From Thermococcus sp. (lineage in GTDB: Archaea; Methanobacteriota_B; Thermococci; Thermococcales; Thermococcaceae), in NCBI RefSeq assembly GCF_026991495.1, contig NZ_JALXBJ010000012.1, positions 20,264 through 84,263 on the forward strand: a DNA stretch of 64,000 bases, in the 5' to 3' direction. The notes under the pieces were generated by a model. That model saw nothing but the letters and a program-made list of their open reading frames with translations. It made no database searches and was not told the origin of the DNA. The position numbers and the translations under genes were made by a program. Shown in pieces: positions 44,328-53,612 of the stretch. Each line of letters starts with the position of its first letter. Position 1 is the first letter of the stretch.

Positions 44328-44783
44328 ATGGGAGTGCTCAGGGCCATAAGCTCGATGTTCATCCAGACATTACCCGACTCTCAGAGCCCTTACCAACTCC
44401 ACCGGGCCATGAACTTTGAGATAGTGGGCTCCCGGGGGCAGGTAATAGAGAGAGAGGCCCTCCTCATCACGAGGCCGGGGAATGACGTCCCCGATGGATG
44501 GAAGAGCGTTCTTGTGGGTTCCGCACCCGGCTTTCTCGGCCCCCGGGAGCTCCCAAAGCTGAGGGAGGTCATAGTGAGCTACCTCAAAAACAGGCCCGGC
44601 GGCGCCGTGGTCATCGACTGTCCGGAGTACCTTGCCGTTTACAACGGATTCAAAGCCCTGATGAGGTTTCTGCACGCGATAAGGGACTACGCGATCCTGT
44701 ACAAGGGCAAGGTCTATCTGGTTACCGGGGAGACCGCGTGGGACGGAAAGGAGTATGCGGTTCTCAGGGGGCTCGAGGTCTGA
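44328..44783 (+). CDS. DUF835 domain protein
   Basis: 151 residues. The C-terminal part matches DUF835 (GGAVVIDCPEYLAVYNGFKALMRFLHAIRDYAILYKGKVYLVTG), a small alpha/beta domain common in Thermococcales, of unknown function and sometimes attached to sensor proteins. Start at ATG 44328 after GGTGGGAGA; TATA-like CTTATATG at 44291-44298. The frame is open further upstream but runs through the promoter. It is convergent and overlaps the next gene by 20 bases. Confidence 0.85.
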   Translation: MGVLRAISSMFIQTLPDSQSPYQLHRAMNFEIVGSRGQVIEREALLITRPGNDVPDGWKSVLVGSAPGFLGPRELPKLREVIVSYLKNRPGGAVVIDCPEYLAVYNGFKALMRFLHAIRDYAILYKGKVYLVTGETAWDGKEYAVLRGLEV

Positions 44784-45072
44784 GCCACTCGTCAAGCTTC
44801 ACAGGGCTTTTTCTGAGCTCCCTGAGGGTGAGCACGTACAGCCTCCTGCCGTCCCTGCCGCGCCTTATCCTCAGCTTTCCCCTCTCCTCGAGGAAGGATA
44901 GAAGTGCCTTGACGTCGCGTTCCCTGAGGCCGAGGGCGGCAACTCCATCCCAGAAGCGGCCCGCCGTGTAGCCGGCGAGCTCAAGGGCGAGCCTGTGGGC
45001 AAGCTCAACCTTTTTGCCATCCCTCGCGGCGAGGTAGGCCTTGAAGAGGGGTTTAACTTTTCCTCCTTTCAT
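44764..45072 (-). CDS. Small basic protein, possible winged helix
   Basis: 102 residues, rich in Arg/Lys. The segment WDGVAALGLRERDVKALLSFLEERGKLRIRRGRDGRRLYVLT has the helix-turn-helix plus beta-wing pattern of a small winged-helix DNA-binding protein, so a transcription regulator is possible. ATG 45072 after AGGAGGAAAAG. The tail overlaps the end of the DUF835 gene on the other strand. Family not recognised. Confidence 0.75.
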   Translation of the reverse strand: MKGGKVKPLFKAYLAARDGKKVELAHRLALELAGYTAGRFWDGVAALGLRERDVKALLSFLEERGKLRIRRGRDGRRLYVLTLRELRKSPVKLDEWLRPRAP

Positions 45073-45156
45073 AGAATGGGTTCCGCAGGGGAAATATAAA
45101 ACCGTTTCTTTGGGAACGTTTTTAAACTCCTCTGAGTATAAGCGGTGGGGGAGCCC

Positions 45157-46506
45157 ATGGGGAAGCGGCTTGTGCTACTGGCAGTGCTCTTAGTGTTCCT
45201 GATAGCGCCCTCTGCCGCCGCAGGCAGTCATGGAAGAACCGTCTACGTGGCCAAGTTCGAGGGCGTTATAACGAGCTATTCGGTGGACCAGTTCTCAAGG
45301 TACATAAAGACCGCGGAGGAGAACAACGCAGAGGCCCTCATCATAGAGATCAACACCCCCGGTGGAAACGGGGAGGCGATGCAGGAGATAATCCAGCACA
45401 TACAGGAGTCAAGGGTTCCCGTTATAATCTACGTCTATCCGCGGGGTGCCATAGCGGCATCGGCCGGGACTTACATAGCCCTCGGCTCCCACCTGATAGC
45501 GATGGCCCCGGGCACGAGCATAGGGGCCTGCGAACCGATACTAGGCTACGCCTCCAACGGGAGCATAATCAAGGCCCCCAAGAAGATAAGGAACTTCTAC
45601 ATAGCCTACATAAGGAGCCTCGCCGAGGAAAGCGGGAGGAACACGACGGCCGCGGAGGAGTTTATAACCGAGGATCTCAGCCTGACGCCTGAGGAAGCCC
45701 TGAAGGCGCACGTGATAGAGCTCATAGCTGAGGACCCAAGCGAACTCCTCAAGAAGGCAAACGGGATGAAGACCAAAATCCCGGTCAGCGGGAGGGGCTA
45801 CGTAACACTCAACTTCACGGACGTCAGGATCGTCCAGATGGGGCCATCCTTCAAGGACGAGGTCGTCAAGTTCATAACCGACCCCACCGTGGCCTACGTC
45901 CTCCTCAACATCGGCATACTCGGCCTGTTCCTCGGCTTCCTGACCCCGGGCTGGCACGTCCCCGAGACCGCAGGCGCTATAATGCTGGTGCTCGGGCTCA
46001 TAGGGTTGGGCTACTTCGGCTACAACACAGCGGGCCTCGTCCTGATCTTCCTCGGGATGCTCTTCTTCGTGGCTGAAGCCCTTACCCCCACCTTCGGCCT
46101 CTTCACGGTTGCGGGAGTGATAAGCATGATCCTCGGAGGCATAATGCTCTTCGGAGGCGGCAACGGCTATCTGATAAAGAGCTCGACCTTCTCAATGCTC
46201 AGAATAGTCATAATCCTGACGTCGCTCCTCATAGCACTGTTCTTCGTCTTCGGGCTCGCCGCCGTCATCAGGGACAGGAGAAGGAGGGCCCAGACCGGAA
46301 AAGAGGAGATGATAGGCCTGAGGGGCAGGGTAGTCCAAGAGCTCGATCCCGAGGGCATGATAAAGGTCAGGGGGGAGCTTTGGAGGGCCGTTAGCAAAAC
46401 CGGGGAGAGGATCGCCGTCGGTGAAACCGTCGAGGTTGTTGGAATGAACGGGCTCACCCTCATCGTTGTCAGAGCGGAGGGCCCGGATAAAGGAAGGGAG
46501 GTGTGA
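45157..46506 (+). CDS. NfeD-type membrane serine protease (1510-N family)
   Basis: 449 residues: signal peptide (residues 3-22), a ClpP-class serine protease domain (about 27-230; [15 protein letters not shown], catalytic Ser in [11 protein letters not shown] and Lys in SIIKAPKK), four or more transmembrane helices (about 250-385), and a C-terminal NfeD OB-fold domain ([27 protein letters not shown]). The Pyrococcus horikoshii homologue PH1510 cleaves the C-terminus of stomatin, and a stomatin gene follows here immediately. Start at ATG 45157 with GGTGGGGGAG upstream. Function: membrane quality control. Confidence 0.94.
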   Translation: MGKRLVLLAVLLVFLIAPSAAAGSHGRTVYVAKFEGVITSYSVDQFSRYIKTAEENNAEALIIEINTPGGNGEAMQEIIQHIQESRVPVIIYVYPRGAIAASAGTYIALGSHLIAMAPGTSIGACEPILGYASNGSIIKAPKKIRNFYIAYIRSLAEESGRNTTAAEEFITEDLSLTPEEALKAHVIELIAEDPSELLKKANGMKTKIPVSGRGYVTLNFTDVRIVQMGPSFKDEVVKFITDPTVAYVLLNIGILGLFLGFLTPGWHVPETAGAIMLVLGLIGLGYFGYNTAGLVLIFLGMLFFVAEALTPTFGLFTVAGVISMILGGIMLFGGGNGYLIKSSTFSMLRIVIILTSLLIALFFVFGLAAVIRDRRRRAQTGKEEMIGLRGRVVQELDPEGMIKVRGELWRAVSKTGERIAVGETVEVVGMNGLTLIVVRAEGPDKGREV

Positions 46507-46508
46507 GA

Positions 46509-47315
46509 ATGGCAGGGGCAGGAGCAATTGTTTTGGGAATAATTTTGCTTTTCGTTTTGATTTTGCTTGCAAGCGCCATAAAGATAGTGAAGGAGTACCA
46601 GAGGGCAGTGATCTTCAGGCTCGGTAGGGTCGTCGGTGCCAGGGGTCCAGGGCTCTTCTTCATAATACCCGTGTTCGAAAAGGCAGTCATAATTGACCTC
46701 CGTACGAGGGTTCTCGACGTTCCGGTGCAGGAGACGATAACCAAGGACAACGTGCCAGTCAAGGTGAACGCGGTTGTTTACTTCCGCGTGGTCGATCCGG
46801 TGAAGGCGGTGACGCAGGTCGCCAACTACATAATGGCCACAAGCCAGATAGCCCAGACTACGCTGAGGAGCGTTATAGGCCAGGCCCACCTCGACGAGCT
46901 TCTGAGCGAGAGGGAGAAGCTCAACATGGAGCTCCAGAAGATAATAGACGAGGCAACCGACCCATGGGGTATAAAGGTCTCAACCGTTGAGATAAAGGAC
47001 GTTGAGCTCCCAGCGGGCATGCAGAGGGCCATGGCAAGGCAGGCCGAGGCGGAGCGTGAGAGGAGGGCGAGGATAACCCTCGCCGAAGCCGAGCGCCAGG
47101 CGGCGGAGAAGCTCAGGGAGGCGGCCGAGATAATCAGCGAGCACCCGATGGCCTTACAGCTGAGAACTCTCCAGACGATAAGCGACGTGGCGAGCGACAA
47201 GAGCAACGTGATAGTCCTCCCGCTCCCGATGGAGATGCTCAAGCTCTTCAAGAGCTTTGCAGACGCGGGAGAGGCCGTCAAGAAAATAGTCGGAGAAAAA
47301 GAGGCCTCCGAGTGA
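46509..47315 (+). CDS. Stomatin/prohibitin-family protein
   Basis: 268 residues: one N-terminal membrane helix, then the SPFH domain ([52 protein letters not shown]) and a long coiled coil ([27 protein letters not shown]). The hydrophobic C-terminal stretch [12 protein letters not shown] is the type of site cut by the paired protease. ATG after GGAGGTGTGAGA, 2 bases behind the protease stop, so translationally linked. Membrane microdomain protein. Confidence 0.94.
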   Translation: MAGAGAIVLGIILLFVLILLASAIKIVKEYQRAVIFRLGRVVGARGPGLFFIIPVFEKAVIIDLRTRVLDVPVQETITKDNVPVKVNAVVYFRVVDPVKAVTQVANYIMATSQIAQTTLRSVIGQAHLDELLSEREKLNMELQKIIDEATDPWGIKVSTVEIKDVELPAGMQRAMARQAEAERERRARITLAEAERQAAEKLREAAEIISEHPMALQLRTLQTISDVASDKSNVIVLPLPMEMLKLFKSFADAGEAVKKIVGEKEASE

Positions 47316-47364
47316 GGCCGCTAATTTTTTAACTTTTCTCCCCCGCACTCCCCGGGTGTTTGGG

Positions 47365-47952
47365 ATGAGCACTGCCCATGGGATCAACGCCGCAAAGCGC
47401 AAGCTGATTGAGAGAATGCTCTCTGCCGGGGCCCTTCTCTTCGGGAGGTTCGTCCTCACCTCGGGCAGGGAGAGCGACTACTACATCAACGTCAAAAAGC
47501 TCGTCACAGACCCGGGTTCCCTCGCCTTGATAGCCGAGATGATCGAGGCACTAACCGCGGGAGATGGGATACGCTTCGACAGGGTCGCCGGGCCCGAGCT
47601 CGGGGCAGTTCCCATAGCCACCGCCGTCTCCCTCCGAACAGGAAAACCCCTCGTCATAATAAGGAAGAGGCCGAAGTCCCACGGCACCGGGAGCTTGGTG
47701 GAGGGCGAGGTTAGGGCGGGAGAGTCAGTCCTCATTGTGGAAGACGTCACTACAACCGGGGGAAGCGTCCTCAGGGCGGCGGAGGTCGTAGAGGAATTAG
47801 GGGGAAAGGTGAGCGCCATAAGCGTCGTTGTTGACAGGGGAGAAGGCGCGGCGGAGAGGATAAGGGAGAGGGGCTACACCTTCCTGCCCCTGATCCACGT
47901 CTCGGAGCTTTTGGAGCAAAAAGTTAATACAGGAGGGGAGCCAACCCCATAG
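47365..47952 (+). CDS. pyrE: Orotate phosphoribosyltransferase
   Basis: Joins orotate to PRPP to give OMP, the substrate of PyrF (36050). 195 residues, with FVLTSGRESDYYINVKKL and the PRPP loop VLIVEDVTTTGGSVLRA. ATG 47365 with GGGTGTTTGG upstream. It follows the stomatin gene after a T6 stretch (47325-47330), so it probably has its own promoter. Confidence 0.94.
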   Translation: MSTAHGINAAKRKLIERMLSAGALLFGRFVLTSGRESDYYINVKKLVTDPGSLALIAEMIEALTAGDGIRFDRVAGPELGAVPIATAVSLRTGKPLVIIRKRPKSHGTGSLVEGEVRAGESVLIVEDVTTTGGSVLRAAEVVEELGGKVSAISVVVDRGEGAAERIRERGYTFLPLIHVSELLEQKVNTGGEPTP

Positions 47953-47961
47953 GGTGGTACC

Positions 47962-48222
47962 ATGGAGCTGAAGGTTGAGAGCTTCGAGACCAGCCTGCCC
48001 CTGGCCCTCAGCGGCCTCCTGCTTCTCGGGGCCATGATAGCGGTTTTGGGGATCCCAGCTGGAGGGGTCGTCAAACTCGGCTGGATACTCTACGATATAG
48101 GCATAGCCGGCGTACTCTTCGTTTTCCTCCAGGAGGCCTTTGAGGCCGAGAACCCGCAGAACATTAGGATAGCCATGCTGATAGCGGCCGCCATAGTCGC
48201 CGTCTGGGGCTTTAAACTTTAG
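47962..48222 (+). CDS. Small membrane protein
   Basis: 86 residues with three hydrophobic segments (LALSGLLLLGAMIAVLGIPAG; LGWILYDIGIAGVLFVFLQEA; IRIAMLIAAAIVAVWGF). ATG after AGGGTGGTACC, 9 bases after pyrE, so likely cotranscribed with it. Unrecognised. Confidence 0.78.
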   Translation: MELKVESFETSLPLALSGLLLLGAMIAVLGIPAGGVVKLGWILYDIGIAGVLFVFLQEAFEAENPQNIRIAMLIAAAIVAVWGFKL

Positions 48223-48265
48223 GGCAACCCTTTAAACGCCTTCCCCTACTTTTTCTGGTGGGACG

Positions 48266-50224
48266 ATGAAGGAGGGAATGAGCAGCGTAGACATACGCTA
48301 CGTCGTAAGGGAGCTCCAGTGGCTGGTCGGTTCCCGCGTTGACAAGGTCTACCACGACGGCGACGAGATAAGGATAAAGCTCAGAACCAGGGAGGGGAGG
48401 GCCGATTTAATCCTCCAGGCCGGGAAGCGCTTTCACACCACGAGCTACGTCAAAGAAGCCCCGAAGCGGCCGTCGAGCTTCACGATGCTCCTGCGGAAGT
48501 ACTTAGCCGGCGGATTCATAGACGCGATAGAGCAGCACTCCTTCGACAGGATAGTCAAGCTCCAGATTGGCGGCTACACGCTGATCGGCGAGCTCTTTGG
48601 AAAGGGGAACATCGTCCTGGTTGACCCCGAGAACAGGATCGTTTCAGCCTTGTGCTACGAGGAGTACTCAGACCGCTCCATAAAGCCCAACGCCGAGTAC
48701 AGGTTCCCGCCGGCGAGGGAGAACCCTCTGGAGGTCGGCTTTGGGAGGTTCCTTGAACTGATGAGGGAGGACGAAAACTTAGAACTCGTCCGCGCCTTAG
48801 CGAGGAAGCTCAACATGGGCGGCCTCTACGCCGAGGAGATCTCAATCAGGGCGGGCTTTGAGAAGACGGTGCCCGTCAGGAAGCTGAACGACGAGGATCT
48901 CGGAAGGGTCTACGAGGCTATGCTGAGAACCTTCAACGACGAACCAAAGCCCAACATAGTCTTTAAGGACGGCAGCATGTACGACGTCGTCCCGATAGAG
49001 CTGATGGTTTACGAGGGGCTTGAGAAGCGCTATTTTAAAACCTTCAGCGAGGCCCTGGATGAGTACTTCGGGAGGATAACGGTCGAGAAAGCTAAGCAGG
49101 AGCAGACGAGAAAGCTTGAGGCGAAGAAGAGGGCCCTTCTAATGACGCTCAAGAAGCAGGCGGAGATGCTGAAGGGCTTCGAGGAGGGGGCAAAGGCCAA
49201 CCAGGAGATAGGGAACCTAATCTACGCGAACTACGCCCTCGTTGAGCGCCTGCTGGAGGAGTTCAGGAAGGCGACCGAAACCCTCGGCTGGGAGGAGTTC
49301 AAGAGGCGCATAGAGGGGGGCAGAAAATCCGGGAACAAAGTTGCCCTCATGGTGAAGGCCATTGATCCCAAGGAGAAGGCGGTAACGATAGAGCTTGAGG
49401 GGAGGAAGGTGAGGCTTTACCTCACAAAGAGCCTCGGGGAGAACGCGGAGCTCTACTACGAGAAGGCCAAGAAGTTCAGGCACAAGTACGAGGGCGCTTT
49501 GAAGGCCTACGAGGACACCAGGCGGAAGCTCGAAGAGGTAGAGAAGCTCATCGAGGAGGAGCTCAAGAAGGAGCTGAAGGTAAAGAGGATCGAGAGGAGG
49601 AAGAGGAAGTGGTTTGAGAAGTTCCGCTGGTTCGTTTCGAGCGAGGGCTTTTTAGTCTTGGCTGGCAAGGACGCGGGCACAAACGAGGTTCTCATAAAGA
49701 AGCACATGGAAGAGGAAGACCTCTACTGCCACGCCGACGTTTATGGAGCACCCCACGTCGTAATTAAGGGGGGACGGAAAGCCGGCGAGAAGACGGTGTT
49801 CGAGGCCTGCCAGTTCGCGGTCTCGATGAGTCGCGCATGGAGTCAGGGCCTCTACTCCGCCGATGCCTACTGGGCCTACCCGGAACAGGTGACGAAGCAG
49901 GCCCCGAGCGGGGAGTACATGGGGAAGGGTGCCTTCATGGTCTATGGAAAGAGGAACTGGATGCATGGGCTTCCGCTTGAGCTGGCCGTTGGCATAATCA
50001 GCTATGAAGGAGAGGAATACGTCGTGTGCGCGCCTGTGAGTGCAATGGGGGCGCGCACAAAGCGCTACATCGTCATAAGGCCGGGGAGACTCAAGAAGGG
50101 CGAGCTCGTCAAGAGGATACGCGGGATCCTTGAGAGGTGGGGCTACAAGGTCAGGGAGGAGGATCTGAACGCTATCCTCCCGCCGGGCGGAGGGGAGATA
50201 GCGGAGCTTGTGGGGGATTCGTAA
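48266..50224 (+). CDS. rqcH: RqcH/Rqc2 homologue (NFACT family)
   Basis: 652-residue NFACT protein that binds split large ribosomal subunits carrying stalled nascent chains and, in bacteria and by inference archaea, recruits tRNA-Ala to add alanine tails. NFACT-N (about residues 5-200; SSVDIRYVVRELQWLVGSRVDKVY), a long coiled coil (about 270-460), and NFACT-R (FRWFVSSEGFLVLAGKDAGTNEVLIKKHM, then ADVYGAPHVVIKGG). ATG 48266 kept; ATG 48278 would be possible. Overlaps nothing; the next gene starts directly after its TAA. Confidence 0.93.
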   Translation: MKEGMSSVDIRYVVRELQWLVGSRVDKVYHDGDEIRIKLRTREGRADLILQAGKRFHTTSYVKEAPKRPSSFTMLLRKYLAGGFIDAIEQHSFDRIVKLQIGGYTLIGELFGKGNIVLVDPENRIVSALCYEEYSDRSIKPNAEYRFPPARENPLEVGFGRFLELMREDENLELVRALARKLNMGGLYAEEISIRAGFEKTVPVRKLNDEDLGRVYEAMLRTFNDEPKPNIVFKDGSMYDVVPIELMVYEGLEKRYFKTFSEALDEYFGRITVEKAKQEQTRKLEAKKRALLMTLKKQAEMLKGFEEGAKANQEIGNLIYANYALVERLLEEFRKATETLGWEEFKRRIEGGRKSGNKVALMVKAIDPKEKAVTIELEGRKVRLYLTKSLGENAELYYEKAKKFRHKYEGALKAYEDTRRKLEEVEKLIEEELKKELKVKRIERRKRKWFEKFRWFVSSEGFLVLAGKDAGTNEVLIKKHMEEEDLYCHADVYGAPHVVIKGGRKAGEKTVFEACQFAVSMSRAWSQGLYSADAYWAYPEQVTKQAPSGEYMGKGAFMVYGKRNWMHGLPLELAVGIISYEGEEYVVCAPVSAMGARTKRYIVIRPGRLKKGELVKRIRGILERWGYKVREEDLNAILPPGGGEIAELVGDS

Positions 50225-51127
50225 ATGCTGATCCGAGCCTTCGTTCCAGCCCACATAACGGCCTTCTTTGCACCCGTAAAGGGGGAAGACCCCCTCCATA
50301 CGGGTTCAGTTGGGGCAGGCGTGAACCTGTCCAAGGGAACGAGTGTTTTCGTGAGCGTTGAAGCCGGGACTTTGGAGAGGCACATCCACGTGGCCTTCAA
50401 CGGGGAGCCGGTGAAGAGGGAAGGTGCAGTAATAAGCTACTCAGTGGCAGAGGAGATAGTTCCGAGGGACTTCACCGGGGAGGTTGAAATCTGGCAGTAC
50501 TTCGACTTCCCCAGCGGCTACGGCTTTGGGAACAGCGCTGGAGGGGCCCTTGGAACAGCCCTGGGCCTCGGCTACGCCTTCGGCGGAACCTGGCTGGGCG
50601 TGGCAAGAATAGCCCACAGGCACGAGGTCGTAAACGGCGGTGGGCTCGGGGACATCGTAGCGCAGCTCGCCGGAGGGATCGAGGTTCGCGTTAAAGCAGG
50701 CGGGCCCGGGGTTGGAGTCGTGGACAACCTCTTCTTCGAGAACTACAGGGTTCTTGTCGTTCCGCTCGGGCCGTTGCACACTAAGGAAGTCCTGGACGGG
50801 GACGTTATCAAGTCAATCGAGGTCGAGGGAAGGAAGGCCCTTGAGGGCCTCCTCAGGGAACCGAGCCCCGAGAGGATGATGGCCCTCGCGAGGGAGTTCG
50901 CGGAGAGAACCGGCCTCCTGAGCGGTGAACTGCTTGAGCTTGCGAGGGAGCTCGACAGGGTCCTCTCCAACCCGAGCTCAATGATAATGCTCGGAAAGGG
51001 CCTCTTCGCCCTCGTAAGCGAGGAGGAGCTGGGAAGGGCCAAGAACCTTTTGGCCGATCTGGATGTTCCCTACGATGCCGCTGGGGTCTACAGGGAGAGG
51101 CCGAAGGTCGGAAGGTGGGTGGGTTAG
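50225..51127 (+). CDS. Pantoate kinase
   Basis: GHMP-family kinase that phosphorylates pantoate in the archaeal coenzyme A pathway, upstream of phosphopantothenate synthetase. 300 residues, starting with [17 protein letters not shown], glycine-rich ATP motif [20 protein letters not shown] and [24 protein letters not shown] immediately follows the rqcH stop, so the two are coupled. Confidence 0.93.
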   Translation: MLIRAFVPAHITAFFAPVKGEDPLHTGSVGAGVNLSKGTSVFVSVEAGTLERHIHVAFNGEPVKREGAVISYSVAEEIVPRDFTGEVEIWQYFDFPSGYGFGNSAGGALGTALGLGYAFGGTWLGVARIAHRHEVVNGGGLGDIVAQLAGGIEVRVKAGGPGVGVVDNLFFENYRVLVVPLGPLHTKEVLDGDVIKSIEVEGRKALEGLLREPSPERMMALAREFAERTGLLSGELLELARELDRVLSNPSSMIMLGKGLFALVSEEELGRAKNLLADLDVPYDAAGVYRERPKVGRWVG

Positions 51128-51177
51128 TCCCACTACCCTTTTATCCTCCTCCACCCTTATTTTCTCCGGTGGTGAAG

Positions 51178-52866
51178 ATGGGCGATATGCGCTACTCAGA
51201 GCTGGCCAACCTCTACAGGAGCCTGGAGAAGACGACGCTCAAGACCCTCAAGACGAAGTTCGTGGCGGACTTCCTGAAGAAGACGCCGGACGAGCTCCTC
51301 GAGATAATCCCCTACCTCATCCTTGGCAAGGTCTTCCCGGACTGGGACGAGAGAGAACTTGGCGTCGGTGAGAAGCTCCTGGTAAAGGCCGTTGCAATGG
51401 CCACCGGCGTTCCCGAGAAGGAGATAGAGAACTCGGTTAAGGACACGGGCGACCTCGGTGAGAGCGTTGCCTTGGCTTTGAAGAGGAGGAGACAGAAGAG
51501 CTTTTTCTCCCAGCCCCTAACGATAAAGCGCGTTTACAACACCTTCGTCAAGATAGCGGAGGCCCAGGGTGAGGGGAGCCAGGACAGGAAGATGAAGTAC
51601 CTCGCAAACCTGTTCATGGACGCCGAGCCGGAGGAGGGCAAGTACATAGCGAGAACCGTTTTGGGGACGATGAGAACCGGTGTGGCCGAGGGGATCCTCA
51701 GGGATGCCATAGCGGGGGCGTTCAACGCAAGGCCGGAGCTGGTTGAGAGGGCCTACATGCTTACGAGCGACTTTGGACAGGTGGCCCGGGTGGCCAAGCT
51801 TGAGGGGAACGAGGGGCTGGCCAGGGTTCAGATACAGATAGGCAAGCCGATAAGGCCGATGCTGGCGCAGAACGCGGCCGGGGTCAAGGACGCCCTCATG
51901 GAGATGGGCGGTGAAGCTGCCTTCGAGATAAAGTACGACGGGGCAAGGGTTCAGGTTCACAGGGACGGGGACAGGGTGATAATCTACTCCAGGAGGCTTG
52001 AGAACGTTACCCGCTCGATACCCGAGATAATAGAGGCCGCAAAAAGCCAGCTGAAGCACGAAAGGATAATCGTTGAGGGCGAGCTCGTCGCGGTAGGTGA
52101 GGGTGGGAGGCCGAGGCCGTTCCAGTACGTCCTCAGGCGCTTCAGGAGGAAGTACAACATCGAGGAGATGATAGAGAGGATCCCAGTCGAGCTCAACCTC
52201 TTCGACATACTCTACGCTGACGGCGAGGCTTTAATAGACACCCCCTTCAGGGAGAGAAGGAGGAGGCTTAAGGAGGCCGTCGAGGAGAACGAGAGGATAA
52301 AGCTCGCTGTCCAACTCGTTACGAAGAGCGCTGAGGAGGCGGAGAAGTTTTACAAGGAGGCCCTGGAGCTCGGCCACGAGGGGCTGATGGCGAAGAGGCT
52401 CGATGCAGTCTACGAGCCCGGGAACCGCGGGAAGAAGTGGCTGAAGATAAAGCCCACCATGGAGGACCTCGACCTCGTCATAATAGGGGCCGAGTGGGGT
52501 GAGGGGAGGAGGGCGCACCTCCTCGGCTCCTTCCTCGTGGCAGCTTACGACCCTGAGAGCGGCGACTTCATCCCCGTCGGAAAGGTCGGGAGCGGCTTCA
52601 CGGACGAGGACTTGGCCGAGTTCACGAAGATGCTGAAACCACTGATAACGGGTGGAGAGGGCAAGTTCGTCGAGATAGCGCCAAAGGTTGTAATCGAAGT
52701 CACCTACCAGGAGATACAGAAGAGCCCGAAGTACAGAAGTGGTTTTGCGCTGCGCTTCCCGCGCTACGTGGCCCTGAGGGAGGACAAGAGCCCGGAGGAG
52801 GCCGACACGATAGAGAGGATAGCCCAGCTCTACAAGCTCCAAGAGAAGTTCAAGGCGAGGAGGTGA
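51178..52866 (+). CDS. lig: ATP-dependent DNA ligase
   Basis: 562 residues. N-terminal DNA-binding domain (about 1-210; [18 protein letters not shown]), adenylation domain with catalytic Lys in [16 protein letters not shown], motif III/IIIa [11 protein letters not shown], motif [10 protein letters not shown] and KWLKIKP, then the OB domain. Joins nicks in replication and repair. ATG 51178 after GGTGGTGAAG. The last 17 bases overlap the convergent PrsW-like gene. Confidence 0.96.
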   Translation: MGDMRYSELANLYRSLEKTTLKTLKTKFVADFLKKTPDELLEIIPYLILGKVFPDWDERELGVGEKLLVKAVAMATGVPEKEIENSVKDTGDLGESVALALKRRRQKSFFSQPLTIKRVYNTFVKIAEAQGEGSQDRKMKYLANLFMDAEPEEGKYIARTVLGTMRTGVAEGILRDAIAGAFNARPELVERAYMLTSDFGQVARVAKLEGNEGLARVQIQIGKPIRPMLAQNAAGVKDALMEMGGEAAFEIKYDGARVQVHRDGDRVIIYSRRLENVTRSIPEIIEAAKSQLKHERIIVEGELVAVGEGGRPRPFQYVLRRFRRKYNIEEMIERIPVELNLFDILYADGEALIDTPFRERRRRLKEAVEENERIKLAVQLVTKSAEEAEKFYKEALELGHEGLMAKRLDAVYEPGNRGKKWLKIKPTMEDLDLVIIGAEWGEGRRAHLLGSFLVAAYDPESGDFIPVGKVGSGFTDEDLAEFTKMLKPLITGGEGKFVEIAPKVVIEVTYQEIQKSPKYRSGFALRFPRYVALREDKSPEEADTIERIAQLYKLQEKFKARR

Positions 52867-53581
52867 ACTCGAACTCCAGAATTGGAGTTTCATCTTTCCC
52901 CAAAATCCTCTCCGCCACCCCCTCACTTCTGAGCACCTCAACCGCAACCGCGGCCAGGGAGAGGAAGCCGAGAACCATCAGAGCGTATATCCCCTCCCCG
53001 CGGTATCCGCCAACGTAGACGAGGAGCGGGAGGTCGTAGAGCGAGTGGTAAACTGAGGCCCGCAGGTACCCCCTCCAGCTCCCCTCCGCGATCAGATCAG
53101 TTGCAGCTATGGAAGTCAGGGCCACGTGAAAGCCCACCAGGGCAAGCCTCAGAAGGGCCATCAGGGGCACCCCGATGATCAGAAGCATAATTGAGTAGAG
53201 AACCGCCTCAATGAGGCCGAAGAAGAAGGCCGTCCCTAAGGTTTTCTTCCAGAGCACCCACCCCTCCTCGTGGAACATCTTAACGGGGAGCAGCTTTGAG
53301 AACTCCTCTATCGGCCCCACGAAGATGCCGAGCAGCGTCATCTGGATCAGGCTTACCCTGCCGGAAGAGAACAGGGATGGGGAAAAGGGGTACTCCATTA
53401 GGGAAGCTACTAAAATGGCCATCAGGCCCAACAGGAAGGAAATCAGCTTCCAGCTCATGGGAGGAAGCCTCTCCCACTCTCCCTTTACCCTCCTGTAGGT
53501 TAGGATGCCTATCAGGGATACCAAGAGGAGGGCGGCGTAGGCGTAGGGCTTTACAACCCCAAGGTCGAGTCCGCCTGCCAT
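52850..53581 (-). CDS. PrsW-like intramembrane protease 2
   Basis: 243 residues, seven or eight hydrophobic segments. Motifs [19 protein letters not shown] (Glu-Glu-x2-Lys), [15 protein letters not shown] with a second-helix Glu, and His residues in VGFHVALTS and VYHSLYDLP are arranged as in PrsW-family proteases, but the sequence is quite different from the copy at 1069. Overlaps the end of the DNA ligase gene convergently. Substrate unknown. Confidence 0.78.
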   Translation of the reverse strand: MAGGLDLGVVKPYAYAALLLVSLIGILTYRRVKGEWERLPPMSWKLISFLLGLMAILVASLMEYPFSPSLFSSGRVSLIQMTLLGIFVGPIEEFSKLLPVKMFHEEGWVLWKKTLGTAFFFGLIEAVLYSIMLLIIGVPLMALLRLALVGFHVALTSIAATDLIAEGSWRGYLRASVYHSLYDLPLLVYVGGYRGEGIYALMVLGFLSLAAVAVEVLRSEGVAERILGKDETPILEFEFTSSP

Positions 53582-53612
53582 TCAGATCCCCTGATGGAGG
53601 GGCTCCAGGGCT

